Shown here piece after piece: positions 29,551 to 36,783 of a stretch of DNA of 37,679 nucleotides. Location: the IMG/VR virus record IMGVR_UViG_3300009000_000014, positions 1 to 37,679 of that record. The stretch is one strand, 5' to 3'. The notes under the pieces are model-generated. The model ran no database searches, had not been told where the DNA came from, and worked only from the letters and a program-made list of their open reading frames with translations. This DNA comes from a virus. Numbering within the stretch: position 1 is the stretch's first letter; every line of letters begins with the position of its first letter. Made by a program: the position numbers and the translations under genes.

Positions 29551-29751
29551 ATGTATGTAATTAGGCAAGGTAAAGCAGACGGTCGTATTGTTGCTGGTTT
29601 GTTAGAAGAGATTGGGACTGAACAAGAAGCAATTCAGATTTGTGTGAAGATGCAAAGGAAAGCCGAAAAAGCAGGAATCAATTTGGGTATGTTGTATATT
29701 CAAAAAGAACAAGGTGACTATGAAGGTCTTACTACAGTGGAGTTTGCATAA
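29551..29751 (+). CDS. Small hypothetical protein, 66 residues
   Basis: Three in-frame ATGs (29533, 29545, 29551) are possible; GAGAGAGG at 29535-29542 suits the last best. The protein starts MYVIRQGKADGRIVAGLLEE and has a helix TEQEAIQICVKMQRKAEKAG and an acidic end YEGLTTVEFA. It is soluble, mixed alpha/beta and without recognised motifs. Its stop shares TAATG with the next gene, so the two are co-translated. Confidence 0.72.
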   Translation: MYVIRQGKADGRIVAGLLEEIGTEQEAIQICVKMQRKAEKAGINLGMLYIQKEQGDYEGLTTVEFA

Positions 29752-30125
29752 TGTTATCGTTTGAAGTGAATAAAAATTTAGATGTATGTGGAACTTGTTT
29801 CCAAGGAACTGTCAAAGCATCATACCAACAATTGGTAGATCTTTTCGGACTACCTCAATTTTATGGTGACAATAAAATCCAAGCTGAATGGAGAGTTTTA
29901 TTTTCAGATCGGTTCTCAGACGGAACAATCAATTATGTGAAAGCAACTATATATGATTGGAAACAAGATAAAGACCCAGAAACTCTTGTTGAGTGGCACG
30001 TTGGTGGAAATAGCTTCAATGCATGTATTCTTGTAAATGATGCTCTAGAATTACATCAACATGCTTTTATGATGGAACAGGATATTAATGGATTAGACAC
30101 GGCGACCTCTCTCACTCTCCTCTAG
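29751..30125 (+). CDS. Conserved hypothetical protein, 124 residues
   Basis: The start overlaps the previous stop. The sequence contains GTVKASYQQLVDLFGLPQFY, then KIQAEWRVLF, VKATIYDWKQDKDPETLVEW and HVGGNSFNACILVNDALEL. This pattern (a TVxAxYxxLVxxFG start, a strand with AEW, then IYDWK and WHVGG) looks familiar from small conserved proteins of marine phages and some bacteria. Function is unknown. The 3' end codes part of the first of two hairpins, whose second arm includes the stop codon. Confidence 0.78.
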   Translation: MLSFEVNKNLDVCGTCFQGTVKASYQQLVDLFGLPQFYGDNKIQAEWRVLFSDRFSDGTINYVKATIYDWKQDKDPETLVEWHVGGNSFNACILVNDALELHQHAFMMEQDINGLDTATSLTLL

Positions 30126-30133
30126 CCGTGTCT
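30095..30133 (+). repeat. Hairpin with polypyrimidine loop at a gene end
   Basis: AGACACGGC (30095-30103) and GCCGTGTCT (30125-30133) are perfect 9-bp inverted copies. The 21-base loop is almost pure pyrimidine (CCTCTCTCACTCTCCTCT). The stop codon of the 29751 gene lies at the 3' arm. There is no T tract. It directly abuts the next hairpin. Confidence 0.7.
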
Positions 30134-30180
30134 GGTGAGTGGGAAGGTTGAGTATTCCTTTCCTCCCTTTCCACTCACCA
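30133..30180 (+). terminator. Long-stem hairpin, probable terminator
   Basis: TGGTGAGTGGGAAGG (30133-30147) pairs with CCTTTCCACTCACCA (30166-30180) in 15 pairs including one G-T, with an 18-base loop. It is followed by ACTTATTTTTGG, a broken T tract. It is much longer than ordinary terminators here and forms a tandem with the preceding hairpin. Confidence 0.65.
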
Positions 30181-30200
30181 ACTTATTTTTGGTAATTGAT

Positions 30201-30536
30201 ATGACTATGCATTTATTGAAACCACACTTTACCACCACTTCCTACAAAAAACGTAGGAGCAAGAAACCTGCGCTCCAGCAAGACCCCAAGTTCCTGAAGA
30301 GGATGGGTTATACTGGTACGAAAGAATACAAAGTTTCTTTCCCTGACTTGTCTGTCGAGCGCAGGATCCCCACATCCGACCGCATCTGTGCTGAAACGCA
30401 TGGTAGAAAAGTATCAACCGAAGATGCGGCTCGTGTATCCAGCAAATATGTAATTGGCCAAGCATACAATAAAGGCGGATTTCAAGTCCTGTCTAAAGCT
30501 GAAGCCAGCGACCCAACTACAGGAAAGAGAAGATAA
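30201..30536 (+). CDS. Conserved basic hypothetical protein
   Basis: I chose the ATG at 30201 (an ATG at 30207 is also possible); frames further upstream would run through the hairpin. The 111 residues are basic: MHLLKPHFTTTSYKKRRSKK, then DPKFLKRMGYTGTKEYKVSF and a C-terminal part with KYVIGQAYNKGGFQVLSKAE, ending in DPTTGKRR. The MHLLxPHFTTT start and a C-terminal IGxAxxKGGxxxxSK region recall a conserved small protein of marine T4-like phages. A nucleic-acid role is plausible from the charge but is not shown. The stop shares TAATG with the MazG-like gene. Confidence 0.78.
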   Translation: MTMHLLKPHFTTTSYKKRRSKKPALQQDPKFLKRMGYTGTKEYKVSFPDLSVERRIPTSDRICAETHGRKVSTEDAARVSSKYVIGQAYNKGGFQVLSKAEASDPTTGKRR

Positions 30537-30904
30537 TGTATCAAATTGATGTTAGAAAATTTATGGATGCTTGCGACCAACCTTCAGATCAAGGATGGGG
30601 AGAGCAAGCGGCTCTCTATATGGATCTAATTACAGAAGAATATAAGGAAACACTGGATGCTTATAACAAGGGAGACCTTGTAGAAGTTGCTGATGGTCTT
30701 GCCGATATGGTATGGGTCATTATGGGGCTGGCAAACACATTGAGTATTCCTTTTGATGATGTGTGGCGTGAAGTTAAAAATTCAAACATGAGTAAGTGTG
30801 TTGATGGCAAAGTTATTAAGAACGAAGCAGGTAAAGTTATGAAACCAGATACATACTTCCCACCAAACATCGCTAAGATTATTGGAGTTCAAAATGAGGT
30901 ATAA
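30536..30904 (+). CDS. mazG: MazG-like nucleotide pyrophosphohydrolase
   Basis: The 122-residue all-alpha protein has LITEEYKETLDAYNKGDLVE and VADGLADMVWVIMGLANTL, the EExxE...ExxD layout of MazG-type enzymes that bind Mg and cut NTPs to NMP and pyrophosphate. Phage MazG proteins have been linked to clearing (p)ppGpp or damaged nucleotides or recycling host dNTPs; the substrate cannot be read here. It contains one MazG domain only. The start overlaps the previous stop and the next gene overlaps its end by 11 bases. Confidence 0.85.
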   Translation: MYQIDVRKFMDACDQPSDQGWGEQAALYMDLITEEYKETLDAYNKGDLVEVADGLADMVWVIMGLANTLSIPFDDVWREVKNSNMSKCVDGKVIKNEAGKVMKPDTYFPPNIAKIIGVQNEV

Positions 30905-31097
30905 AATTATTCCAGCTAAATACGAATTATCAGAGCAGTTGGGTAAAGAATTGGTAAATTGTTCCGAGCCAATGTATCACGTGGAAATTTATCGTGATAA
31001 AGAAAGAACTGCTTATCTAACCAGAAAAACTTATGATGAGGCAAAAAAGTCAGCTGAAGAATATGTGAGGTTACTTAATGAAATACATAATGATTGA
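30894..31097 (+). CDS. Small hypothetical protein, 67 residues
   Basis: The ATG at 30894, with GGAG at 30884-30887, gives MRYKIIPAKYELSEQLGKEL, then strands with YHVEIYRDKERTAYLTRKTY and a helix DEAKKSAEEYVRLLNEIHND. The layout of two strands and a helix suggests a small alpha/beta domain. It overlaps both the MazG-like gene and the next gene, fitting an operon of small proteins. It is not recognised. Confidence 0.74.
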   Translation: MRYKIIPAKYELSEQLGKELVNCSEPMYHVEIYRDKERTAYLTRKTYDEAKKSAEEYVRLLNEIHND

Positions 31098-31356
31098 ACA
31101 CCATAGGGTGACATTGATAAAAGAAATGGAAATTGACGATAATGAAATTATTGACGCTGGTGTCACATCAGAACAGTTTGAAGAATATCTAATCGATCAA
31201 GATAGTGTTGATGCAGAGATCGCCGACAAATGTTGGGATCTTGTTTATTCGTGCTCAGAATGCATGGACACTGATGAAGATTGGGTTTCTGATCGCAAAG
31301 GATTTACGGAAGTAGAATATAAGTTGGGTAGCTTTGATGATCCTTGTAAAGAATGA
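31078..31356 (+). CDS. Acidic hypothetical protein with CxxC
   Basis: It starts at an ATG at 31078 after GAGG and overlaps the previous gene by 20 bases. The 92 residues are acidic: MKYIMIEHHRVTLIKEMEID, then EEYLIDQDSVDAEIADKCWD and CSECMDTDEDWVSD. The CSEC plus two further cysteines could bind a metal, but they are not in a standard finger. There is no known family. Confidence 0.72.
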   Translation: MKYIMIEHHRVTLIKEMEIDDNEIIDAGVTSEQFEEYLIDQDSVDAEIADKCWDLVYSCSECMDTDEDWVSDRKGFTEVEYKLGSFDDPCKE

Positions 31357-31386
31357 AAACTTTTTAAATAGAATAGGAAAATAATT

Positions 31387-31938
31387 ATGAAAGAAGGTGT
31401 AGTATTACCTGTTGTTGATTTTCAAACTCGTGTGAGAGACGAAACTATCAGCGGTCCAAACCCCTATCGCTGGGAAACCGTGAGCAGTTCATCTCTTTTT
31501 GGCGAAGAAAATATCAACGATGTAACAAGGCGTGTGGTACTTTTCTCACTTCCTGGAGCGTTTACACCAACGTGTTCGACATATCAACTACCAGGATTTG
31601 AGAAAAAAGTTTCTACTTTTAGAAAACTTGGTATTGACGAAATTTACTGCATGTCAGTAAATGATGCCTTTGTAATGAATTGCTGGGCAAAACAACAAAG
31701 CATTTTGAACGTGAAGGTTATTCCTGATGGGAGTGGTCGCTTCACTCGTCAAATTGGTATGCTTGTTGATAAAGACAATCTCGGCTTTGGATATCGTAGC
31801 TGGCGATATGCCGCAGTCATTAAGAATGGCGTGGTCGAGAAGTGGTTTGAAGAACCAGGAAGAGAAGATAATCACGAAGAAGATCCTTATGGAGAAACTT
31901 CGCCTGAGAATGTTCTTGCCTATCTCGAATCATTATAA
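31387..31938 (+). CDS. Peroxiredoxin (Prx5-like, AhpC/TSA family)
   Basis: The 183-residue protein has the peroxidatic motif PGAFTPTCS with C63, in the strand-helix context VVLFSLPGAFTPTCSTYQLP, followed by GFEKK, MSVNDAFVMNCWAKQ, IPDGSGRFTRQIGM and the Arg-containing WRYAAVIKNGVVEKWF. This is the Prx5-type pattern: the Cys reduces hydrogen peroxide or alkyl peroxides, with glutaredoxin or thioredoxin as reductant. No glutaredoxin domain is fused. As a viral auxiliary gene it may protect the infected cell from oxidative stress. Its promoter is uncertain; TTTAAATA at 31363-31370 is one mismatch from the late element. Confidence 0.92.
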   Translation: MKEGVVLPVVDFQTRVRDETISGPNPYRWETVSSSSLFGEENINDVTRRVVLFSLPGAFTPTCSTYQLPGFEKKVSTFRKLGIDEIYCMSVNDAFVMNCWAKQQSILNVKVIPDGSGRFTRQIGMLVDKDNLGFGYRSWRYAAVIKNGVVEKWFEEPGREDNHEEDPYGETSPENVLAYLESL

Positions 31939-31942
31939 GTTT

Positions 31943-32013
31943 CTTGTTTCTTTCAAAAACAAGTGGTGCCGCTACTTGGGCAGTGGGGATTGGGTCAAAC
32001 CGATCCCCATTTT
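31943..32013 (+). terminator. Terminator region after peroxiredoxin
   Basis: The main hairpin pairs TGGGGAT (31984-31990) with ATCCCCA (32003-32009), extended by a T-G and two G-C pairs, with a six-base loop, followed by TTTTATTTTTA. An upstream stem-loop, CTTGTTT (31943-31949) with AAACAAG (31957-31963), could act as a helper. The late promoter follows within ten bases. Confidence 0.85.
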
Positions 32014-32018
32014 ATTTT

Positions 32019-32026
32019 TATAAATA
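32019..32026 (+). promoter_or_regulatory. Late promoter TATAAATA for the 32049-34075 genes
   Basis: An exact TATAAATA octamer follows the terminator and lies 23 bases before the ATG at 32049, with AAAGGAG between them. The predicted start near 32033 gives a short leader, as at 873. It marks the following genes as late and so probably virion- or packaging-related. Confidence 0.8.
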
Positions 32027-32048
32027 GTGGCATGCAAAGGAGTAGAAA

Positions 32049-32852
32049 ATGATTAAGAGTTTTTCTGAGTACAATGATGATGTTCTAAAAGAGAGTATCG
32101 GTCAAGCTGGATTGGATTATGAATTGAAAGTCCACTCAGCTATGAAAACTGCAAACATTCCAGGATTAAATGCTGGCGATAAGCCAGGAGCAGGATTCTC
32201 TAATGTTGGCGCTGGCGATATTGAAGCATCATATAACGGAAAGGCATTCAATATCGAAATCAAAGCCTCAGCTAAAGATCAGATGGGCGGCGGTTCTTTT
32301 CGCTATGATATGGCAACCAAAACTTTCACACCAGTTAAAGAACTCGATCCTGAAGATTTGGATCTATTGATGGCAGCTGCAAAGGAAAAGATTGACGATA
32401 TTGATAACTATATCAAAGCTGCAAGAAAACTCGATCCAGTTGAATACCATAAAAACATTAATGGCATTCCTTTAAAGATTTCAAAAGAGGGTAGAGAAGA
32501 ACTTAAGAAAAGAGGACTTCTTGCTAAAATCAATAAAAACGTAAAAACTCAAGCAAATTTTATTATCAAACATTACAATAAAAAGGGTGTTTTCTATATT
32601 AATGTTGGGGGTGCTGGTCTATTTTATATGGGTAAAAATCCATTAAAACTTCCAGTCCCAGAACTTAAAGGTGAGATTCAAGTTGAAATGCGTTTAGGGT
32701 TTTCTGGTGGCAAACTAAATTTCCCAACAGATCCACCAACAGATGCTCGTGCAGCTGGTCTTAGACTTCAAGGAAGATTGTTGACTAAAGGGAAATCACC
32801 GTATAGTTTAGATAACGTCGAAGACATTAAAAAATTATTTGGTGTAAAATGA
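32049..32852 (+). CDS. PD-(D/E)xK nuclease-like late protein with capsid-targeting-like leader
   Basis: The 267-residue protein has a helix with LDYELKVHSAMK (E25), then GAGDIEASYNGKAFNIEIKA, giving D57, E70 and K72: the D-x12-E-x-K layout of restriction-endonuclease-like folds. The rest has a basic helical middle (RKLDPVEYHKNINGIPLKIS) and a strand-rich end with GVFYINVGGAGLFYMG. Its first 15 residues, MIKSFSEYNDDVLKE, followed by S, recall the T4 internal-protein leader MKTYQEFIAE, which ends at an L/I-x-E site cut by gp21. It is the first gene after a late promoter. It may be packaged and act on DNA at entry or during packaging; both the nuclease call and the targeting are inference. Confidence 0.7.
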   Translation: MIKSFSEYNDDVLKESIGQAGLDYELKVHSAMKTANIPGLNAGDKPGAGFSNVGAGDIEASYNGKAFNIEIKASAKDQMGGGSFRYDMATKTFTPVKELDPEDLDLLMAAAKEKIDDIDNYIKAARKLDPVEYHKNINGIPLKISKEGREELKKRGLLAKINKNVKTQANFIIKHYNKKGVFYINVGGAGLFYMGKNPLKLPVPELKGEIQVEMRLGFSGGKLNFPTDPPTDARAAGLRLQGRLLTKGKSPYSLDNVEDIKKLFGVK

Positions 32853-34075
32853 AGAAATTTTCAGATGTTCTTTTAGAGAACAAAAACACACATATGGAAC
32901 ATTTAGAAGATTATGTACTCAATGGAGGAGTGAATGGAGCAAGACAAGCGATCAACTTTCTTAGGGGACTCAGGGATTCTCTTGCTGGTAGTTCTAGTAG
33001 TTCTATCAATGTTACTGTTAAATGGGATGGTGCTCCTGCTATATTCGCTGGTAACGACCCTAGAGACGGTAAGTTCTTCGTTGCCAAAAAAGGTATCTTC
33101 AATAAAAACCCGAAGGTTTATAAGACGCCAGAAGAGATTGATGCTGATACGAGTGGTGACTTGGCAACGAAACTTAAACAAGCATTGGAGTATCTCCCGA
33201 AACTTGGTATCAAAGGCGTGGTTCAAGGCGACTTTCTTTTTAGCAAAAAAGACTTAAAAATCAAGAAAATTGATGGTGTGCGTTATGTTACGTTTCATCC
33301 TAACACCATTATGTATGCTGTCCCTACAAATACACCGCTTGGCAAAAGAATACTGAAATCTAAATTCGGTATCGTATGGCACACAACATATACTGGCAAA
33401 GACTTCGAGTCTATGAAAGCATCGTTCGGTAAAAACATCGCATCAAATCTTGTATCTTCCCCTGACGTTTGGTCAGTAGATGCAATGTATAATGACGCTT
33501 CAGGGTCAGCAACATTTACGGCAGATGAAACTAAAGCACTAACTGCGATTCTATCAAATGCTGGAAAATTATTTAACAAAATAGATGCCAAAACTCTCAA
33601 CTCTATTTCTGCTAATGATGAGTTGTTAATTCGTATGAAAACATTTTTAAATACGAAAGTTCGTGAACAGGAAAAAATCACCAACGTTAAGAAAACTGTT
33701 CGTGAAATGATCGATTATTTCCATAACTATTATAAAGGCGAAGAGAGCAAACGTAAAACCGAAAAGGGAAAGTCTGCTGTACAGGATCGCAAAAAAGAAG
33801 TAATGAAGATTTTTACATCTGGCAATGCTAGATCTTTAGAAAATATCCTCACTCTTATGAATCTAATCGTCGATGCCAAACTAATGATTATTGATAAATT
33901 AAATAAATCGAAAAGCATTGACACTTTTCTGTTGACTGCCGATGGTATTCGTGCTACAGGACAGGAAGGGTTTGTTGCTATTGATAAGGGTGAAAATGCA
34001 GTTAAATTGGTAGATAGATTAGAATTCAGTTATGCTAACTTTAATCCAAATGTGATTAAGGGTTGGCAAAGATAG
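32849..34075 (+). CDS. Nucleotidyltransferase/ligase-like late protein (DUF6267-like)
   Basis: This 408-residue protein overlaps the previous stop (ATGA). Residues 54-85 read VTVKWDGAPAIFAG, then GKFFVAKKGIFNKNPKVY, like motif I (KxDG, K58) and the following strand of RNA/DNA ligases and capping enzymes. GVVQGDFLF near 136 resembles motif III, and EGFVAIDKGENAVKLVDR near 376-393 motifs IV/V. The order fits an AMP/GMP transferase fold. The N-terminus MKKFSDVLLE aligns residue by residue with the T4 capsid-targeting leader MKTYQEFIAE. I recall closely similar proteins, named DUF6267, in cyanophages. Lysine at motif I suggests activity, but no substrate is known. Confidence 0.72.
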   Translation: MKKFSDVLLENKNTHMEHLEDYVLNGGVNGARQAINFLRGLRDSLAGSSSSSINVTVKWDGAPAIFAGNDPRDGKFFVAKKGIFNKNPKVYKTPEEIDADTSGDLATKLKQALEYLPKLGIKGVVQGDFLFSKKDLKIKKIDGVRYVTFHPNTIMYAVPTNTPLGKRILKSKFGIVWHTTYTGKDFESMKASFGKNIASNLVSSPDVWSVDAMYNDASGSATFTADETKALTAILSNAGKLFNKIDAKTLNSISANDELLIRMKTFLNTKVREQEKITNVKKTVREMIDYFHNYYKGEESKRKTEKGKSAVQDRKKEVMKIFTSGNARSLENILTLMNLIVDAKLMIIDKLNKSKSIDTFLLTADGIRATGQEGFVAIDKGENAVKLVDRLEFSYANFNPNVIKGWQR

Positions 34076-34081
34076 TATTAT

Positions 34082-34089
34082 TATAAATA
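34082..34089 (+). promoter_or_regulatory. Late promoter TATAAATA before the 866-residue protein
   Basis: An exact TATAAATA octamer in the 96-base gap after the ligase-like gene. The transcript would start near 34096, giving a leader of about 75 bases, longer than at the other late genes. No terminator is seen between the upstream stop and this site, so read-through from 32019 is also likely. Confidence 0.78.
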
Positions 34090-34171
34090 CTTCATAAAGG
34101 CGACAACTTATTCTATCGTATATTGAGTAAGAAGTCAAGTAAAAAAAACGTTAAGTCCACGGAAAACACGT

Positions 34172-36772
34172 ATGAAAAAGATAGTATTCACATTCGGGAG
34201 AATGAATCCCCCAACGATCGGTCATGAAAAGCTGGCGGATAAGATCAAAGCAGTAGCGAAACGTGAAAATGCTGACGCTCGTATCTATCTTTCTCATACG
34301 CAAAACGACAAAAAAGATCCCCTCCCATATTCCGATAAGATTCGATTTGCTCAAAAAGCATTTGGAATCGCACATAAATCAAACGCAAAACAGATCTTTC
34401 AAATTCTTCCTGAACTAGAAAAAGATGGATATACCGAAATCATTATGGTTGTCGGTTCAGATCGTGCGGTTGAATTCAAGAATACTTTGAACAAATATAA
34501 TGGTAAAGAATACAACTTCGACAAAATCAGAATCGTTTCCGCAGGGCAACGTGACCCTGACGCTGAAGGAGTTGAAGGGATGTCAGGTACGAAACTGAGA
34601 GGTTTAGCTATGAGTGGCGACGAAAAAACATTTAAGAGTGGTTTAGCGTCTAAACTTTCTGATGCAGATAAAACGAAGATCTACAATATGCTCAGAAAAA
34701 ATCTAAAAGAAGAATTTGATGCTGATGAGTTTTTAAATGATGACAGAGATTACGAAGAAGAAATTTTAGATTACATTCTAACAAGCGATGAAGACCACAG
34801 CGAGTTGATTGGATTTCTCGATGTAGATGAAGCTGTGATGACTGTTCAACAAAGACTTGCTCGTAAAAGAATGATGAAGCGTATTGCTCATAAGATTCAA
34901 CGTGGCAAAAGGATTCGTGCCAAGCGCATGGCTGATTCTGAGCGTTTGATCAAGAGATCAAGAAAGGCAGCAAAATCTGTTCTTCGCAAAAAGTTTGCTG
35001 GTAAATTAGGACAAGAATATAAAGGGCTTTCATTATCACAAAAAGTTGCCGTTGATAAAATGGTAGATAAGAAAGCAACCCCAGCCAGAATCGAGAAACT
35101 TGCCAGAAAATTATTACCAAAGGTGAGAAAGGCTGAGATCGAAAGAGTCAAAAAAGCCAGAACATCTAAGAATGAAGAATTTATTTTAGAAAGACAAGAT
35201 CCAGAGATTAAAGATCGTGAGGGCACACAGCCAGCAAAGTATCATTCTGGTCTTAAGAAATCAACTAAAGTTGCAAGAGATCGTCAATTTAAGAAAGGTG
35301 CTGAAAAGCATCATGATGATCCATCTGCATATCCTGATAAACATGCTGGAGACACGGGAGCAAAAACCAAAATGAGCAAACATACGAAGAAATATCGTGA
35401 TATGTTTGGCGAAGCTCGTAGAGGTAGAAAATCGGCAGAAGAAGCTGAGAATATCTTGATGGGCTTGCGAAAAGCAGTATCACTCAAAGGGAAAGACATT
35501 CAGTTTGACAATGGTAAGAAATCCAAAGTCGACGATGTCACAGCAAGAAAAGCATTAGCAATTTATGATAATCTTCGCACCTCGATTGAGAAGGGTGTGT
35601 TCATGAAGAAGTTATCTGGTTCTCCTGAATCATTTGCAGCAGCATTAAAAGATCCTAATCCTGGAAAACCTGCAGCAAAAAGAGGAATTTCCTTAGGAGG
35701 CAAATTCGGAAAAAAGGCTAACGAGGGTGCTGTAGATACGGCGAAAGCATCCATCGAAAGAGAAAAGAAACAGGACAAGGCGAAATTTGACCGTATAATG
35801 GATCGTGCTAGACTCGCCGACACCAGAGCAAAAAATAGGGAGGAATCTGTAAATTTTCCTCTGACCGAATCTGCTGATGCGGCATTAAAAAAGAAAGCAG
35901 ATAAATCTGGAATTCCTGTAGGAATTCTTAAACAAGTTTATAATCGTGGTATGGCAGCATGGCGCACAGGGCATCGTCCTGGAGCCACCCAACAACAATG
36001 GGCGTTTGCCAGAGTAAATTCTTTCATTACTGGTGGTAAAACTAGAACTACAGCTGACGCCGATTTATGGAAAAAAGCTAAAGGAAGAAAAGAAGAACTT
36101 GGTGAAGAAGGCGGTGCTGGGGAGTGGGGAACTGATGCTCTTACGAAAAAATACAAGAGCGACACTCCTGGACAAAAGGAAGACTTATTGTTTAGCACAG
36201 AAAACTTATCATCTTTAAAAACATTTTTCTTAAAGATGAAGTTAAAACCAAAAATAGAAATGGCGGTTCGCCTGTTCTTAAAGCAAAAAGAACAAAACCC
36301 TAAAATTGACGACCATCAATTAGTATTAAGAGTTGTTCAAGATACAGGGCTACCAATTAGAATTGGTGCAACAGAAATTAAGAAAGCATTGAAAAAACTC
36401 GTTGATACAAACGCTATACCAAAAAGCATGTATCAAGAACAAGCGTTAGATGAAGCCTGTTGCGATGATTGCGAAAACTATTTCGATCATCAAATTACTG
36501 AATCTGAATATCAAGGCAGAAAAGTAAAACTAAATGACCCTTTCCGTGCACCTGCTGGTGACAAGAAAAAGTTTTATGTTTATGTGAAAAACGAAAAGGG
36601 CAATGTAATCAAGTTAGGATTCGGTGATCCTAATATGGAAATTAAACGAGACGATCCTGCAAGAAGGAAAAGTTTCAGAGCCAGACACAACTGCGATAAT
36701 CCTGGACCAAAATACAAAGCCAGATATTGGAGTTGCTATCAATGGCGTGCTGGCGCAAAGGTTGATAACTAA
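34172..36772 (+). CDS. Mosaic late protein: NMN adenylyltransferase-like domain fused to basic and structural modules
   Basis: Residues 1-160 resemble cytidylyl/adenylyltransferases: FTFGRMNPPTIGHEKLADKI (GxxxPxxxGH) and MSGTKLRGLA (the ISSTKIR-like motif). Then come an acidic stretch (about 180-220), a long basic helical region with ARKRMMKRIAHKIQRGKRIR (about 222-335), a TQPAKYHSGLKKSTKVARDR module (about 345-410), a DUF5872-like domain with QVYNRGMAAWRTGHRPGATQ (about 570-630), and a C-terminal module with DDPARRKSFRARHNCDNPGP and RYWSCYQW. The motifs FILER, NFPLTES, LDEA and ITES between modules look like L/I-x-E prohead-protease sites. A polyprotein-like head or core protein that is cut during maturation is possible; an NAD-related enzyme alone would not need this size. 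Confidence 0.75.
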   Translation: MKKIVFTFGRMNPPTIGHEKLADKIKAVAKRENADARIYLSHTQNDKKDPLPYSDKIRFAQKAFGIAHKSNAKQIFQILPELEKDGYTEIIMVVGSDRAVEFKNTLNKYNGKEYNFDKIRIVSAGQRDPDAEGVEGMSGTKLRGLAMSGDEKTFKSGLASKLSDADKTKIYNMLRKNLKEEFDADEFLNDDRDYEEEILDYILTSDEDHSELIGFLDVDEAVMTVQQRLARKRMMKRIAHKIQRGKRIRAKRMADSERLIKRSRKAAKSVLRKKFAGKLGQEYKGLSLSQKVAVDKMVDKKATPARIEKLARKLLPKVRKAEIERVKKARTSKNEEFILERQDPEIKDREGTQPAKYHSGLKKSTKVARDRQFKKGAEKHHDDPSAYPDKHAGDTGAKTKMSKHTKKYRDMFGEARRGRKSAEEAENILMGLRKAVSLKGKDIQFDNGKKSKVDDVTARKALAIYDNLRTSIEKGVFMKKLSGSPESFAAALKDPNPGKPAAKRGISLGGKFGKKANEGAVDTAKASIEREKKQDKAKFDRIMDRARLADTRAKNREESVNFPLTESADAALKKKADKSGIPVGILKQVYNRGMAAWRTGHRPGATQQQWAFARVNSFITGGKTRTTADADLWKKAKGRKEELGEEGGAGEWGTDALTKKYKSDTPGQKEDLLFSTENLSSLKTFFLKMKLKPKIEMAVRLFLKQKEQNPKIDDHQLVLRVVQDTGLPIRIGATEIKKALKKLVDTNAIPKSMYQEQALDEACCDDCENYFDHQITESEYQGRKVKLNDPFRAPAGDKKKFYVYVKNEKGNVIKLGFGDPNMEIKRDDPARRKSFRARHNCDNPGPKYKARYWSCYQWRAGAKVDN

Positions 36773-36783
36773 GGAGAAATAAA

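Noticed and set aside
31363-31370. TTTAAATA before the peroxiredoxin gene as a late promoter
   Set aside because: One mismatch from the octamer in A/T-rich DNA and no terminator nearby; too likely by chance.
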